This document shows positions 33,409-42,901 of a stretch of 64,000 bases of DNA, in pieces. A program made the position numbers and the translations under genes. The first letter of the stretch is position 1. The number at the start of each line of letters is the position of its first letter. Under the pieces are notes generated by a model that saw nothing but the letters and a program-made list of their open reading frames with translations, ran no database searches and was not told the origin of the DNA. This stretch comes from Halorubrum halodurans (lineage in GTDB: Archaea; Halobacteriota; Halobacteria; Halobacteriales; Haloferacaceae): contig NZ_NHPJ01000079.1 in the NCBI RefSeq assembly GCF_002252985.1, forward strand, positions 1-64,000, written 5' to 3'.

Positions 33409-34470
33409 CTATCCGTCCAGCGACCGGACGGCCGAGACCGCCTCGTCGACGGGTGGCGCGTCGAACCAGTCGGTTCCCGTGTAGGCGTTCGCGCCGGCGG
33501 CGTACATCGCCGAGACGGCCTCGAGGACCTCTCGGGGGAGATCGATCGGCTCCTCCTCGCAGAGTTCGCGCCAGTCGGCGATGTCGCGGTCGCCGACCGC
33601 CGCCTTCGCCTCGCCGACCGCCTCGACCCACTCGGGGTCGGCGCGTTTGTACCACTGGCGGACGACCTCCTTCGAGACCTGCTGGCCGCCGTAGGAGAAC
33701 CGGTTCTCGTCGAAGGTCCCGACCACGTCGGCGACGCGGAGCTCCCCGTCGACGTAGAGGCACTCGATCTTGCCGTCCTCGTGGACGAACCCGGCCGCCT
33801 CGGCGTGGTCGGTGACGACGCGGTTCACGTCGCGCGCGAGGGCGGCGAGCGCGTCGACGTCGGCGCGGCCCGCGATCCGGTCGGCCTCCGCCCGCGAGAG
33901 GTACCGGTCCTGCTCCTCGTACTTCGTCGAGAACTCGACGACGGGGTCAGACAGGCCGACCGACTCGTCCGGCCACTCCTCGAAGTCGAGGTCGAGGTCG
34001 GCCGGGTCGCGCCGGCTCCGGAGGCTCGAGCCCACGGGGACCGTGTTCCGGAAGACGACCTCCAGGGGGACGAGGTAGTTCGCCCCGCCCGCGGCGTGGA
34101 ACGCGTCGTAGTCGTACCCCGCGTCGGGGCCCTCATACGGGAGGTCCGGCACCCGCGTCAGCTCGATCGCCATCTCGGTCGGCGGCGCGCCGGCCTCGGC
34201 GAGCGGGACGACCGCCGCCTCGGGATCGGCCCCGGAGTCGACGGCGACGGGGTCGACGACGCCGCGGTAGTGCGTGGGGATCCCGGCGTCGGCCAGGCGC
34301 TCGAAGTTGAACGCGCCCATGGTACAGAGGCTCGCACCCTTGTGCGGGATCGCGTCGGGCATCCGTCCCCAGTCGAACACTGAATAGGCGTCGGTGAACG
34401 CGAACCGACCGCTGCCGAGGGCCTCGGCGGTCGCGGGCTCGACGACGCGGAACTCCTTGACGCTCGTCAT
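33409..34470 (-). CDS. purC: SAICAR synthetase (purine biosynthesis)
   Basis: From ATG 34470 ([19 protein letters not shown]), 353 residues. The family's [39 protein letters not shown] and the [25 protein letters not shown] motifs are all present. PurC joins CAIR and aspartate with ATP in the purine pathway. The eight codons before this ATG (MGGGRGSG) cover the promoter and are not used. It is divergent from trm56. Confidence 0.93.
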   Translation of the reverse strand: MTSVKEFRVVEPATAEALGSGRFAFTDAYSVFDWGRMPDAIPHKGASLCTMGAFNFERLADAGIPTHYRGVVDPVAVDSGADPEAAVVPLAEAGAPPTEMAIELTRVPDLPYEGPDAGYDYDAFHAAGGANYLVPLEVVFRNTVPVGSSLRSRRDPADLDLDFEEWPDESVGLSDPVVEFSTKYEEQDRYLSRAEADRIAGRADVDALAALARDVNRVVTDHAEAAGFVHEDGKIECLYVDGELRVADVVGTFDENRFSYGGQQVSKEVVRQWYKRADPEWVEAVGEAKAAVGDRDIADWRELCEEEPIDLPREVLEAVSAMYAAGANAYTGTDWFDAPPVDEAVSAVRSLDG

Positions 34471-34542
34471 ACCGGATCCGCGACCGCCTCCCAAATGAAT
34501 CTTTCAGTTACGTGGTCACCTCGGCTCGTCGTCGACCATATC

Positions 34543-34560
34543 GATCCACATTTGTGGATC
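34543..34560. promoter_or_regulatory. 18-bp palindrome between purC and trm56
   Basis: GATCCACA (34543-34550), TT, TGTGGATC (34553-34560) is a perfect palindrome in the 160-base divergent spacer, about 70 bases from the purC start and 70 from trm56. It is a good shape for a dimeric regulator's operator. Confidence 0.5.
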
Positions 34561-34630
34561 ACCTTCGGCGGGGGAGCGACGGGCCGACGGCATCGAAAGG
34601 CCCTCACGCCTCCCCGTCGCAGGTGGACGC

Positions 34631-35209
34631 ATGAGCGAGGAACGCGAGGTCGCCGTCCTCCGGTACGGCCACCGACCCGGACGGGACGACCGCATGACGA
34701 CGCACGTGGGCCTGACCGCGCGGGCGCTCGGCGCGGACCGGGTGATCCTCCCGGACAACGCCGGGCAGTCCGCGGAGACGGTACGAGACATCACGGACCG
34801 GTTCGGCGGTCCCTTCGGCGTCGAGTTGCGCGACGACCAGACGGCGATCGTCCGGAACTGGGCGGGGGTCGTCGTCCATCTCACCATGTACGGCGAGCGG
34901 ATCCAGGACGTCGAAGCCGAGATCCGCGAGGCGGTCCGCGGCGGCGACGAGGTCGGCGGCGACGGCGAGGCGGGGCGGGACCTGCTCGTCGTCGTCGGCG
35001 GCGAGAAGGTCCCGTGGGCGCTCTACGAGCGGGCGGACTTCAACGTGGGCGTGACGAACCAGCCGCACTCGGAGGTCGCCGGCCTCGCCGTCTTCCTCGA
35101 CCGGCTCTTCGAGGGGGCGGAGCTCGACCGCGAGTGGGCCGACGCCGACCGCCGCGTGGTGCCGGAGGCGACCGGCAAGACGGTGGTGGACGCGGACGGC
35201 GACGGGTAG
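34631..35209 (+). CDS. tRNA (cytidine(56)-2'-O)-methyltransferase
   Basis: A 192-residue archaeal Trm56. EVAVLRYGHRPGRDDRMTTHVGLTARALGA opens the SPOUT domain; the knot region is LLVVVGGEKVPWALYERADFNVGVTNQPHSEVAGLAVFLDRL, which binds S-adenosylmethionine. It methylates the ribose of C56 in the T loop of archaeal tRNAs. The family exists only in archaea, which supports the origin of this window. Confidence 0.93.
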   Translation: MSEEREVAVLRYGHRPGRDDRMTTHVGLTARALGADRVILPDNAGQSAETVRDITDRFGGPFGVELRDDQTAIVRNWAGVVVHLTMYGERIQDVEAEIREAVRGGDEVGGDGEAGRDLLVVVGGEKVPWALYERADFNVGVTNQPHSEVAGLAVFLDRLFEGAELDREWADADRRVVPEATGKTVVDADGDG

Positions 35210-35234
35210 CTCGGGGCTCGCTCGACGCCGCCCC

Positions 35235-36713
35235 TCACTCCCCGTCGGCTCCGCCGGTTCGCTCGCGGTCGACGACCTCCGGTGTGCCCCCGAGGATCCC
35301 CCGCATGTTCGACATCGGCTCGCCGACCGTGATCCCGTGTTCCGTGATCTCGAACTCGCGGATCGTCCGCTCGAAGTCGGAGGTTCGCTTCTTCAACACG
35401 CCGACGGCCTTCCGCATCTCCCCGTGGATCTCCAGGTGGCGGAGGAAGACGATGTTGTCGGCGAGGTAGCTGATGTTCTCCATCGTCGCCTGGAACTCGC
35501 CGGTGACGTTTCGCGTCTCGTCGACGAAGACGGCGGTCGCGCCCATGTTCTTGAGGTAGCGCCCGAGCGCGTGCATCTGCTGGAGCATCGTGGTCTCCTC
35601 GCCGCGGAGGGTGAGCCGGTACCCCGAGATCCCGTCGATCATCACGATGTCGGCGTCCCGCTCTTCCACCTCCTCGCGGACCATCCGGGCGAACTCCTGG
35701 GGGGACCGTTCCAGCGCCTCCACCTCGGTCACCTGGAGCGTCCCCTTGTCGATCATCCGGTCGACGGGGATGTTGACCGCTCGCGACCGGGCGAGGAACG
35801 TCTCCTCTGTCTCCTCGAAGAGGTAGATCACCGACCGCTCCCCGCGCCCGGCGGCCTCCTTCATGAACTGCGTGGACAGCGTCGTCTTGCCCACGCCGGT
35901 CGGCCCGCTCACGATGGTCACGGTTCCCCGCTCGAGCCCGCCGTCGAGCAGCTCGTCGAGCTCCGGGATCCCCGAGGAGACCTGCTCGGGTTCGTACTCG
36001 CCGACGTGCTCGCCCGGCTGGAGCGCCGGATAGACCTCGATCCCGCCGTCGGTGATCCGATAGGCGTGGTCGCCACCCTCCGTCGAGGATCCGCGGAACT
36101 TCGGCACGCGGATCGACTTCCCGTGGGGCTCGCTCCCCAACACGACGGTCCCGTCCGTGATGAACTCGAGGTCGTCGGTCGGCTGCGACGCCGTGTTCTG
36201 GACGGTGAACAGCACGGTCGCGCCCCGCCCTTTGAGGAATCGCATGAAGCCGACGACCTGTTTGCGGAACTGGTAGTCGTCGTCGGTCAGGTACCGGAGC
36301 TGCGTCAGGGGGTCGACGACGACGCGATCGGGATCGACCGCCGTGACGCCCTCGACGATCCGGTCCGTGAACGACTCCCGTTCCACCTCCGACGGGGCGA
36401 ACACCTCGTAGGACAGGTCCTCGGTGAAGACGTCCGCGCTCGGGCTCAGATCGAGGAACTCGATCGCGTCGGTGTCGAACCCGAGCGCCGCGGCGTTCGC
36501 CTTCAGGTCGCCGAGGTCCTCCTCGAGGTTGACGAAAAGCGCCGTCTCGCCGCGTTCGACCCCCTCGGCGAGGAAGTGGAGGCCGAGGATCGTCTTCCCG
36601 CTTCCCGCCCGGCCGCTGATCATGTAGCTCCGCTCCGGGATCAGTCCGCCGGACAGGATCTCGTCGAGGCCGACGACGCCGGTCGAGACCCGGTCGGGGA
36701 GTGATGGTGACAT
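35235..36713 (-). CDS. KaiC/RadA-like two-domain ATPase
   Basis: From ATG 36713 (MSPSLPDRVSTGVVGLDE), 492 residues with two KaiC domains. The first P loop is SGRAGSGKTILG (about residue 34), the second SGPTGVGKTTLSTQF (about residue 270); each is followed by a Walker B such as VVDPLTQL and VMIDGISGY. Archaeal KaiC-like proteins are ATPases, many linked to signalling and motility control. The gene is divergent from a LOV-PAS histidine kinase across about 100 bases, which suggests a common sensory pathway. Confidence 0.9.
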   Translation of the reverse strand: MSPSLPDRVSTGVVGLDEILSGGLIPERSYMISGRAGSGKTILGLHFLAEGVERGETALFVNLEEDLGDLKANAAALGFDTDAIEFLDLSPSADVFTEDLSYEVFAPSEVERESFTDRIVEGVTAVDPDRVVVDPLTQLRYLTDDDYQFRKQVVGFMRFLKGRGATVLFTVQNTASQPTDDLEFITDGTVVLGSEPHGKSIRVPKFRGSSTEGGDHAYRITDGGIEVYPALQPGEHVGEYEPEQVSSGIPELDELLDGGLERGTVTIVSGPTGVGKTTLSTQFMKEAAGRGERSVIYLFEETEETFLARSRAVNIPVDRMIDKGTLQVTEVEALERSPQEFARMVREEVEERDADIVMIDGISGYRLTLRGEETTMLQQMHALGRYLKNMGATAVFVDETRNVTGEFQATMENISYLADNIVFLRHLEIHGEMRKAVGVLKKRTSDFERTIREFEITEHGITVGEPMSNMRGILGGTPEVVDRERTGGADGE

Positions 36714-36817
36714 CTCGTCCGTCCTTCGGCGAGCAGCGTTATAAAATGCCGACGCCCCCGCAAGCGGCGTGGCGCAGGGACAACGCTTAGTGGACGTGCG
36801 TGCTTCTACTACGGGAG

Positions 36818-38302
36818 ATGGCATCGGGTTCGGACGCGGTCGACGGGGACGCGGTCCGTGGCGCCGAGGATCACGGAAGCGAACCCAGCCTGCTGCTGTT
36901 CATGCGACCGGGCCGCGATCGCGAGCTGCTCGTCGAGGCGCTGTGCGACCGGTATCGGATCGAGACGGCGACGGACCCGACCGCGCTCGAGTCGGCGTTC
37001 GACTGCTGTCTGCTCGACGCCGCCGGCTTCGAGCGGGCGGGCGATCGGATCGAGTCGAGACGGGAGCGGTCGGCCTCCACGTTCCTCCCGTTCGTCCTCC
37101 TGATCCCCGAGGACGCGACCGGCCCGACCGCGGAGCGCGCGTGGGACGCCGTCGACGACGTCGTCGATCTCCCGGTGAAACGTGCCGAACTCTCCGCGCG
37201 GGTCGCGAACCTGATCGAGCGACGGGAGACCTCGTTGCGGCTCGCAGAGCGCGAGCGGCGCCTGGCGGAGACCGTCGAGGACCTGCGGCTGAAAGAGCGG
37301 GCGATGGACGAGGCGCCGGTCGGCATCACCCTCGCGGAGCCGGGAGACGAGGACAACCCGCTGACCTACGTGAACGCGGAGTTCGAGGACCTCACCGGGT
37401 ACGGCTCCGAGATGCTCGGCGAGGACTGTCGGTTCCTCCAGGGCGAGGAGACCGCCACGGAGACGACGGCGCGGATCCGCGCGGCGATACGCGCCGAGGA
37501 GCCGGTGTCGGTGGACGTCCTGAACTACCGCAGGAACGACCGGAAGTTCTGGAACCGGCTCACGGTCGCGCCGATACGCGACGAGGAGGGGACCGTCACG
37601 AACTACGTCGGGTTCCAGATGGACATTACCGACCGCAAGATCCGCGAGCGAAGGCTCGAGGTGATGAACCGCGTCCTGAACCACAACCTCCGGAACAAGA
37701 TGAACCTGATCGAGGGGTACGTGGATCTCCTTCGCGAGGAGATCGACGACGGGGAGCCGCAGTCCGTGGACGTGATAGAGCGGACGGCGGACGACCTCAT
37801 GGGGATCGCGGAGAAGGTACGGCAGATCGACCACACGCTGTCGTCGGAGCCGTCGGGGACCGCGATCGCGTTGCGCGACCGACTCTCCGAGCTGGTGGGC
37901 ACGTTCGAGGACCGGTACCCGAACGCGACGTTCGAGCTCTCCTTGCCGGCCGACGACCCGGTCGAGGTCGTCGCGGTCGGGCTGTTGACGGCGATCGAGG
38001 AGGGGATCGAGAACGCGGTCAAACACAACGACGCGCCGACCCCGTCCGTCGAGATCCGGGTCGACCGCCCGGAGCCGGGATGGGTCGCGATCGAGATCGA
38101 GGACGACGGGCCGGGGATCCCGGACCACGAGACGACCGTGCTCAGACACGGCGAGACGGCGGTGACACACGCCGAACGGCTGGGTATCTGGCTGATGTAC
38201 TGGATCGTGAACAGGGCCGGCGGCGACTTCGCCGTCTCCACGGACGAGGGCGAGGGGACGACCCTTCGCCTGTCCGTTCCGACGGGAGAGCCCGGATCGT
38301 GA
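36818..38302 (+). CDS. LOV/PAS sensor histidine kinase with pseudo-receiver
   Basis: From ATG 36818 (MASGSDAVDGDAVRG), 494 residues. Residues 25-135 resemble a receiver (LLLFMRPGRDRELLVEAL, CLLDAAGF). Residues 160-280 are a PAS domain with EDCRFLQGEET, where Cys204 is in the place of the flavin-binding cysteine of LOV photoreceptors (canonical GxNCRFLQ); NYRRNDRKFWNRLTVAPIRD also fits LOV. Kinase: His289 (VLNHNLRNKMNL) and an HATPase (EEGIENAVKHND, EDDGPGIPDHE). A blue-light sensor is likely but the N of NCRFLQ is D. An upstream GTG at 36800 is less likely, because a TATA-like site near 36787 suits the later ATG. Confidence 0.88.
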   Translation: MASGSDAVDGDAVRGAEDHGSEPSLLLFMRPGRDRELLVEALCDRYRIETATDPTALESAFDCCLLDAAGFERAGDRIESRRERSASTFLPFVLLIPEDATGPTAERAWDAVDDVVDLPVKRAELSARVANLIERRETSLRLAERERRLAETVEDLRLKERAMDEAPVGITLAEPGDEDNPLTYVNAEFEDLTGYGSEMLGEDCRFLQGEETATETTARIRAAIRAEEPVSVDVLNYRRNDRKFWNRLTVAPIRDEEGTVTNYVGFQMDITDRKIRERRLEVMNRVLNHNLRNKMNLIEGYVDLLREEIDDGEPQSVDVIERTADDLMGIAEKVRQIDHTLSSEPSGTAIALRDRLSELVGTFEDRYPNATFELSLPADDPVEVVAVGLLTAIEEGIENAVKHNDAPTPSVEIRVDRPEPGWVAIEIEDDGPGIPDHETTVLRHGETAVTHAERLGIWLMYWIVNRAGGDFAVSTDEGEGTTLRLSVPTGEPGS

Positions 38303-38338
38303 GGGCCGGGCGGAGCCGATAGCGGGGGCGACGAGCGC

Positions 38339-39298
38339 CTACAGCGCCCGCTTCGACCGGAGGCGCGCGAGCCGGACCCGCGCCTCCTGGCGGGTGGTTC
38401 CGCGGACGCGACCGGTCTCGTCGTCTGCCATCGAGACGAGCGAGAGCCGGTCGAAGAGCGGCGGCCAGTCGGCCGCGCCCGCCGCCTCCCCCGCGAAGGC
38501 GACCGCGTTCGCGAGCCCGTCGCGTTCCGTCTCGCCGGCGCGGGCCACCGCGGCGTCGGCGGCGCGCCGCCGGTCGGCGACGAACAGTCGGTCGCCGACG
38601 ATCGCCGGGATCCACGCCGGGAGCGCGACGAGCCAGACGAGCAGGCCGGCGACGGCGTACGCCGGCGCCGGGATCCGCTCGCGGTCCGGCTCGTAGCCGT
38701 GGATGCGGTTGACGCGGCGGTCCGCCGGGCTGCGGTCGGAGCGGCGGCCGACGAGCAGCGTCGCGAGCAGCGTCACCCACTCGACGACGACGAGTCCGGG
38801 CAGCAGGGCGGTCGTGAAGGCGGCCTCGCGGGTGCGGAGACGCACCAGCGCGTGGCGCAACGCGGCGTCGCGGTCCGCCGCCGGCAGCGAGAGGAGCCGC
38901 GTGGAGACGACGAGTCGCGGTCCCCGGTAGCCGTCGACGACGGCGACGTTGGCGGCCTCGGCCCTGACGGCCGTCACCGGCGGCGGGTCGACGCCGACCG
39001 CCTCCGCGACCGCGTCGACGCGCGACTCGACGAACGCCGCGGGGCGGTCGTCGAGGTCGGCGTCGGGGAGCCGCGCGATCCGCCGGTCGACGAGGACCGG
39101 GCCGAGCGCGGCGGAGGTCCCGAGCCCGACGAGGACGGCGCTCAGCGCGACGGCTCCGCCGCCGAGCTCCGGACCGCCGGCGGCGCCGAGAAGCCACGCC
39201 AGGGGGACGATCGGGACCGCCGCGAGGACGACCGGGACGGTCGCGAGCGCGAGCGCGCCGAGGGCCGTGGCCGCCCGATCGATCGGACCGGAGTTCAT
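38339..39298 (-). CDS. Membrane protein of degenerate M48 peptidase type
   Basis: A 319-residue protein with two N-terminal helices (residues 12-37 and 48-68), then a region with the HtpX/M48 order: VRAEAANVAVVDGYRGPRLVVSTRLLSL, followed by AALRHALVRLRTREA where an active enzyme has H-E-x-x-H. Here that box is H-A-L-V-R, so zinc binding is lost. Two more helices follow near 165-180 and 215-235. Probably a structural or regulatory relic; family call is by order of elements. Confidence 0.65.
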   Translation of the reverse strand: MNSGPIDRAATALGALALATVPVVLAAVPIVPLAWLLGAAGGPELGGGAVALSAVLVGLGTSAALGPVLVDRRIARLPDADLDDRPAAFVESRVDAVAEAVGVDPPPVTAVRAEAANVAVVDGYRGPRLVVSTRLLSLPAADRDAALRHALVRLRTREAAFTTALLPGLVVVEWVTLLATLLVGRRSDRSPADRRVNRIHGYEPDRERIPAPAYAVAGLLVWLVALPAWIPAIVGDRLFVADRRRAADAAVARAGETERDGLANAVAFAGEAAGAADWPPLFDRLSLVSMADDETGRVRGTTRQEARVRLARLRSKRAL

Positions 39299-39430
39299 AC
39301 GCGGAAGGCGTGAGGCGGGCGGCGTATAGCTCTGCCGGAGGCCGTCGGTCCCCGTCGGAGGCGGACCGGCCGGAGCCGTCGGCTCCGCCTTCCGGAGCTT
39401 TTAACCTCGCTCCGCCGCCAGATCACGGTA

Positions 39431-39955
39431 ATGGCTTTTGAGGACCTGTTGAACGACCCCGTCATCCAGAAGTACCTCCACGAGCTCGTGGGGCCGACGG
39501 GGATGCCGGTCGCTGCCGCACCCCCGGACGGCGAGGTGACCGACGAGGAGTTGGCCGAGGAGCTCGGGCTGGAGCTCAACGACGTCCGCCGCGCGCTCTT
39601 CATCCTCTACGAGAACGACCTCGCCACCTACCGGCGGGTCCGCGACGAGGACTCCGGCTGGCTCACGTACCTCTGGACGTTCCACTACGACAACATCCCG
39701 GAGAACCTCCAGGAGGAGATGTACCGGCTGCTCGACGCCTTGGAGGACCGCGAGGAGTACGAGCGCACCCACGAGTTCTACCTCTGTGAGGTGTGTTCGC
39801 TCCGCTTCGAGTTCGGCGAGGCGATGGACTTCGGCTTCGAGTGTCCCGAGTGCGGCTCGCCGCTCGACGCGATGGAGAACGACCGGCTCCAGGAGGCGCT
39901 GTCGGCGCGCCTCGACGAGCTTCGAGACGAACTCAACGCGGACGTGACCGGCTGA
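39431..39955 (+). CDS. tfe: Transcription initiation factor TFE, alpha subunit
   Basis: A 174-residue protein. Residues 1-85 are the extended winged helix (MAFEDLLNDPVIQKYLHELV, EELAEELGLELNDVRRALFILYENDL); residues 85-160 hold the zinc ribbon YLCEVCSLRF and FECPECGSPL. TFE stabilises the open complex of archaeal RNA polymerase. The gene is followed with a one-base overlap by DUF2110, the usual archaeal arrangement. Confidence 0.95.
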   Translation: MAFEDLLNDPVIQKYLHELVGPTGMPVAAAPPDGEVTDEELAEELGLELNDVRRALFILYENDLATYRRVRDEDSGWLTYLWTFHYDNIPENLQEEMYRLLDALEDREEYERTHEFYLCEVCSLRFEFGEAMDFGFECPECGSPLDAMENDRLQEALSARLDELRDELNADVTG

Positions 39956-40650
39956 TGGTCGTCCTCGCGACGAAGTGCTACGTCGAGGGCGACGCCCGCG
40001 AGCGCGCGCTCGACGGGATGTACTCGCTCGTCGACAACGACGTCGGCGAGCTCGCCGTCGAGTGGACCGTCGGCGTCCGCGAGGACGGCTTCGTCCAGGT
40101 CGACGTGACCGGCGAGGACGCCACCGTCGCCCGCAACGTCCTCGCGGAGACGTGGGGCGAGGTCGTCGCCCACGACGAGGGGCTCGTCCCCGGCGAGACG
40201 TACGTCGGCACCCTCGAGTCGTGGGACTCCGACGGGTTCGTCCTCGACGCGGGCGAGGAGGTCCGGATCCCCGCCGGGGAGCTGGGTCTCGGCGTCGGCT
40301 CGCCCGAGCAGGTCGTCGAGCGGTTCGGCCTCGTCCAACACCTCCCCATGGAGTTCGTCTACGGGGGGAACCCCGACGATCCGGACGCCGACCCGCACCG
40401 GCTCGCGGACGCCGAGCGCGACCGCCTCTACGACTGGCAGCGCGGGTCGGGTCGGCTGAACGTCAACTCCGCGACGCGCGGGGAGGTTCGGGCGACCGTG
40501 AACCGCGCGGGTCACGCGCGGGACATCGTCACCGTCGAGCGGCTCGGCCTCCTGGAGCAGAGCATCGTCTGTACGGAGAACACGGACCCGCCGGGACTGC
40601 TCGCCGCGATCGGCTCGTATCTCCCGGCGGAGATGCGCTGTGTCGTCTGA
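39955..40650 (+). CDS. DUF2110-family protein
   Basis: The ATG overlaps the tfe stop (TGATG); 231 residues. MVVLATKCYVEGDARERAL and LPMEFVYGG are characteristic of DUF2110, an archaeal family of unknown function nearly always next to tfe. YVGTLESWDSDGFVLDAG suggests an OB-like or SH3-like strand region and the C terminus VTVERLGLLEQSIVCTENTDPPGLLAAIG a ferredoxin-like fold. An RNA- or transcription-related role is inferred from the neighbour. Confidence 0.9.
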   Translation: MVVLATKCYVEGDARERALDGMYSLVDNDVGELAVEWTVGVREDGFVQVDVTGEDATVARNVLAETWGEVVAHDEGLVPGETYVGTLESWDSDGFVLDAGEEVRIPAGELGLGVGSPEQVVERFGLVQHLPMEFVYGGNPDDPDADPHRLADAERDRLYDWQRGSGRLNVNSATRGEVRATVNRAGHARDIVTVERLGLLEQSIVCTENTDPPGLLAAIGSYLPAEMRCVV

Positions 40651-40663
40651 GGTGAACTGAACC

Positions 40664-41440
40664 GTGAACCGACGCTTCGCGCTCGCGGTGGCGATGGTCG
40701 CGCTGCTCGCCGCCAGCGCCGGCTGTCTCGGCTACGTCACCGGCGGCGGCGAGGTCACGAACGAGACGCTCGACGCCGAGCCGCCGCGCGAGTACGACTT
40801 CGACGCCGACCGCGACGCCGTCTTCGAGCTCTCGACGGACGCGCGCTACACGGTCGTCTACGACCTCTCCGGCCGCGACGAGCTCCGCCTGTACCGGCAG
40901 ACCCCGTACGCCGGCGACCAGCCGCTGGAGTTCGAGGCGTTCCGGTACCGCTACCCCGACGGCGAGGTGGTGACCGGCAGCGAGTTCCGCGCCCGCGGCG
41001 GCGAGGTCGAGCGGACCCCGGACGAGACGTGGATCCGCCTCGCCGACGACATGGAGGGCGGAGCGGTCGCCTTCTCGGGTGCCGGGTCGCCTCGGCGGTT
41101 CACGTCGCTGGCGTACGTCGAGGGCTCCTACGCCGTGACGCTCCCGCCCGGATTCAGCACGGACTTCCCGCTCGTCGGACACGTCTCGCCGCGGAGCTAC
41201 GAGGTGGAGACGGTCGGCGACCGCGACCGGATCGTCTGGGAGGAGGTGACGGGGTCGATCGTCGTCCAGGCGTACCGCGAGAGCGACCTCGTGATCTTCG
41301 GCGGGATCCTCGCCGTCGCGGTCCTCGTCGCGGCCGTCGGAACGCTGCGGTTCAAACGCCAGCTCGAGGAGCTCCGCGAGCGGCGCCGCGAGATGGGCGT
41401 CGGCGTGTACGACGACGAGGACGACGACGGCTTCCTGTAA
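40664..41440 (+). CDS. DUF5803-type lipoprotein
   Basis: Starts at GTG 40664; 258 residues. The signal MNRRFALAVAMVALLAASAGC has a lipobox (SAGC), so the cysteine is probably lipid-anchored outside the cell. The body is beta-rich and acidic; a second helix (VIFGGILAVAVLVAAVGTL) near residues 210-230 is followed by a basic tail and a charged C terminus, placing the C terminus in the cytoplasm. Conserved downstream of tfe-DUF2110 in haloarchaea, unknown function. Confidence 0.85.
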   Translation: MNRRFALAVAMVALLAASAGCLGYVTGGGEVTNETLDAEPPREYDFDADRDAVFELSTDARYTVVYDLSGRDELRLYRQTPYAGDQPLEFEAFRYRYPDGEVVTGSEFRARGGEVERTPDETWIRLADDMEGGAVAFSGAGSPRRFTSLAYVEGSYAVTLPPGFSTDFPLVGHVSPRSYEVETVGDRDRIVWEEVTGSIVVQAYRESDLVIFGGILAVAVLVAAVGTLRFKRQLEELRERRREMGVGVYDDEDDDGFL

Positions 41441-41459
41441 ACTACCCTACCCTACTCGC

Positions 41460-42842
41460 TCACGGCGTCTTCTCGCGGGCCTGCGGCCCGCTCGAATGGT
41501 CCGCGGAACTCCGTTCCGCGCTATTGCCGTTCGTGGTTCGAGACGGCGGAGCCGTCTCGTCATCACGAGAGACGCGGCGCGTCTCTCGAACGACTTCGTT
41601 GAGGGCGGGGCTTTCGCGTGGACTCCCGTTCTGGCCATCGCTGGCAGGCTCGTACTCACCGTTCACGTTCAACGTCCCGCGATTCAAGCGCACGTTTACG
41701 GGTGCGCCTCCGTCCGACGACGTTTGCGCCGAGCGGAGATGCTTCAGACCGATGTTCTTCGCCGCGTTGTAGTCGGCGTTCACTTCGTAACCGCACTTCT
41801 GGCAACAGAACCGTGCTTGCGTCTCGCGGTTCTCTCGGAGTGTCGTCCCGCACTTCGAACATCGCTGGGAGGTGTAGGCGGGACTCACCTGCTCGACCGT
41901 GATGCCGACGACTTCGGCTTTGTACTCGACGTACTCGAACAGGCGTCGGAAGGCCCACGCGTGGAACTTCTTGGCGTTCGGCATCCGCTCACGAATTCCG
42001 GTCAAGTTCTCGAACGCGATCACGTCACAGCCGTTCTCGACGGCTTCCGCGACGAGTTCCTTCGAGACGGTGTGGAGGAAGTGGTCGTAGCGTCCCGTCT
42101 CGGTGCGTCCAACCGACTGGATGGTTTCGTGAGCGGCCCGGGTTCCACGTCGTTGGAGCGACCCGCGCCGCTTTTCGAACTCGCGGTGCCAGTGGTTCAG
42201 CTCTGCGCCGTTCCAGAACGAACCCGTGGAGGTGACGGCAACGTTTTCGATGCCGAGGTCAACGCCGAGGACTGTGCTGTGCCCGGCGTTGCCGTCGTCG
42301 GCAGTCTCGGACTCCACGTCCGCCTTTGTGCGGACGTGAAGGTAGAACTCGCCGTCGCGGTAGTGCAGTTCCGCGCCCGTCACTTCGTAGTCGTCGTTGA
42401 ACAGATACTCCGAGTGAGGCGTCTCGCGGTCCTCGTCGGGGAGAACGTACTCGGCGGTGATGCGGCCCTCGACGGTCGAGAGCGTCGCGTGGTCGTCGTT
42501 GAACGTCGCACATCGCTTGTCGTAGACGAGCGTCGGCGCGGAGAAGCGCGGCTTTCCCGCGTAGTCGCCCTGTTTCCACCTAGCGACGACGCTCTGGACG
42601 GCGTCGGCGGCCTTGTTTCGGGCGTTCTGGACGAGATTCGCTTGAAGTCGCGTCTCGGCCCGCACGTCGTCGTAGGTCTCACGTTGGAGTTGGGCTTTGC
42701 TCGTGGTCTTGTACTCGCCTTGCCAGGCGTGGTCAACGACGTAGTTGGCGGCCCACAGGAACTCGGAGATGGTTTCGTGGAGGAGAGCGGCGTCGCTGTC
42801 GGCCACGTCGAGTTTGACGGGGACCGTGCGACGTACCTCCAT
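41460..42842 (-). CDS. tnpB: TnpB RNA-guided endonuclease
   Basis: A 460-residue TnpB. The RuvC triad is complete: Asp195 ([10 protein letters not shown]), Glu278 (AFENLTGIR), Asp357 (NADYNAAKN); zinc-finger cysteines are at 328, 331, 347 and 350. The N terminus has the expected wedge and helix-turn-helix. The natural end of the nuclease is near residue 370; the remaining 85 residues are Ser/Glu/Arg-rich and are encoded by the hairpin-rich 3' end. Intact, so the nuclease may be active, guided by an RNA from its own 3' end. Confidence 0.93.
   Translation of the reverse strand: MEVRRTVPVKLDVADSDAALLHETISEFLWAANYVVDHAWQGEYKTTSKAQLQRETYDDVRAETRLQANLVQNARNKAADAVQSVVARWKQGDYAGKPRFSAPTLVYDKRCATFNDDHATLSTVEGRITAEYVLPDEDRETPHSEYLFNDDYEVTGAELHYRDGEFYLHVRTKADVESETADDGNAGHSTVLGVDLGIENVAVTSTGSFWNGAELNHWHREFEKRRGSLQRRGTRAAHETIQSVGRTETGRYDHFLHTVSKELVAEAVENGCDVIAFENLTGIRERMPNAKKFHAWAFRRLFEYVEYKAEVVGITVEQVSPAYTSQRCSKCGTTLRENRETQARFCCQKCGYEVNADYNAAKNIGLKHLRSAQTSSDGGAPVNVRLNRGTLNVNGEYEPASDGQNGSPRESPALNEVVRETRRVSRDDETAPPSRTTNGNSAERSSADHSSGPQAREKTP
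41475..41588 (-). ncRNA. Candidate omega RNA scaffold inside the tnpB 3' end
   Basis: Four consecutive perfect stems, each with a 3-base loop: 41475-41491 (GCGGGCC/GGCCCGC), 41502-41520 (CGCGGAAC/GTTCCGCG), 41539-41559 (9 bp, CGAGACGGC arms) and 41566-41588 (10 bp, CGAGAGACGC arms). TnpB guide RNAs are processed from the 3' end of the gene and the adjoining flank; in Halobacterium such sense-overlapping transcripts were reported for IS1341-type genes. The guide would come from the flank below 41450. Confidence 0.6.
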
Positions 42843-42901
42843 CCGTAATTCAGATGTTACGCTAAATTTTTATATTAATACCGTTTTCGGAAGAGAGTTA
42901 G

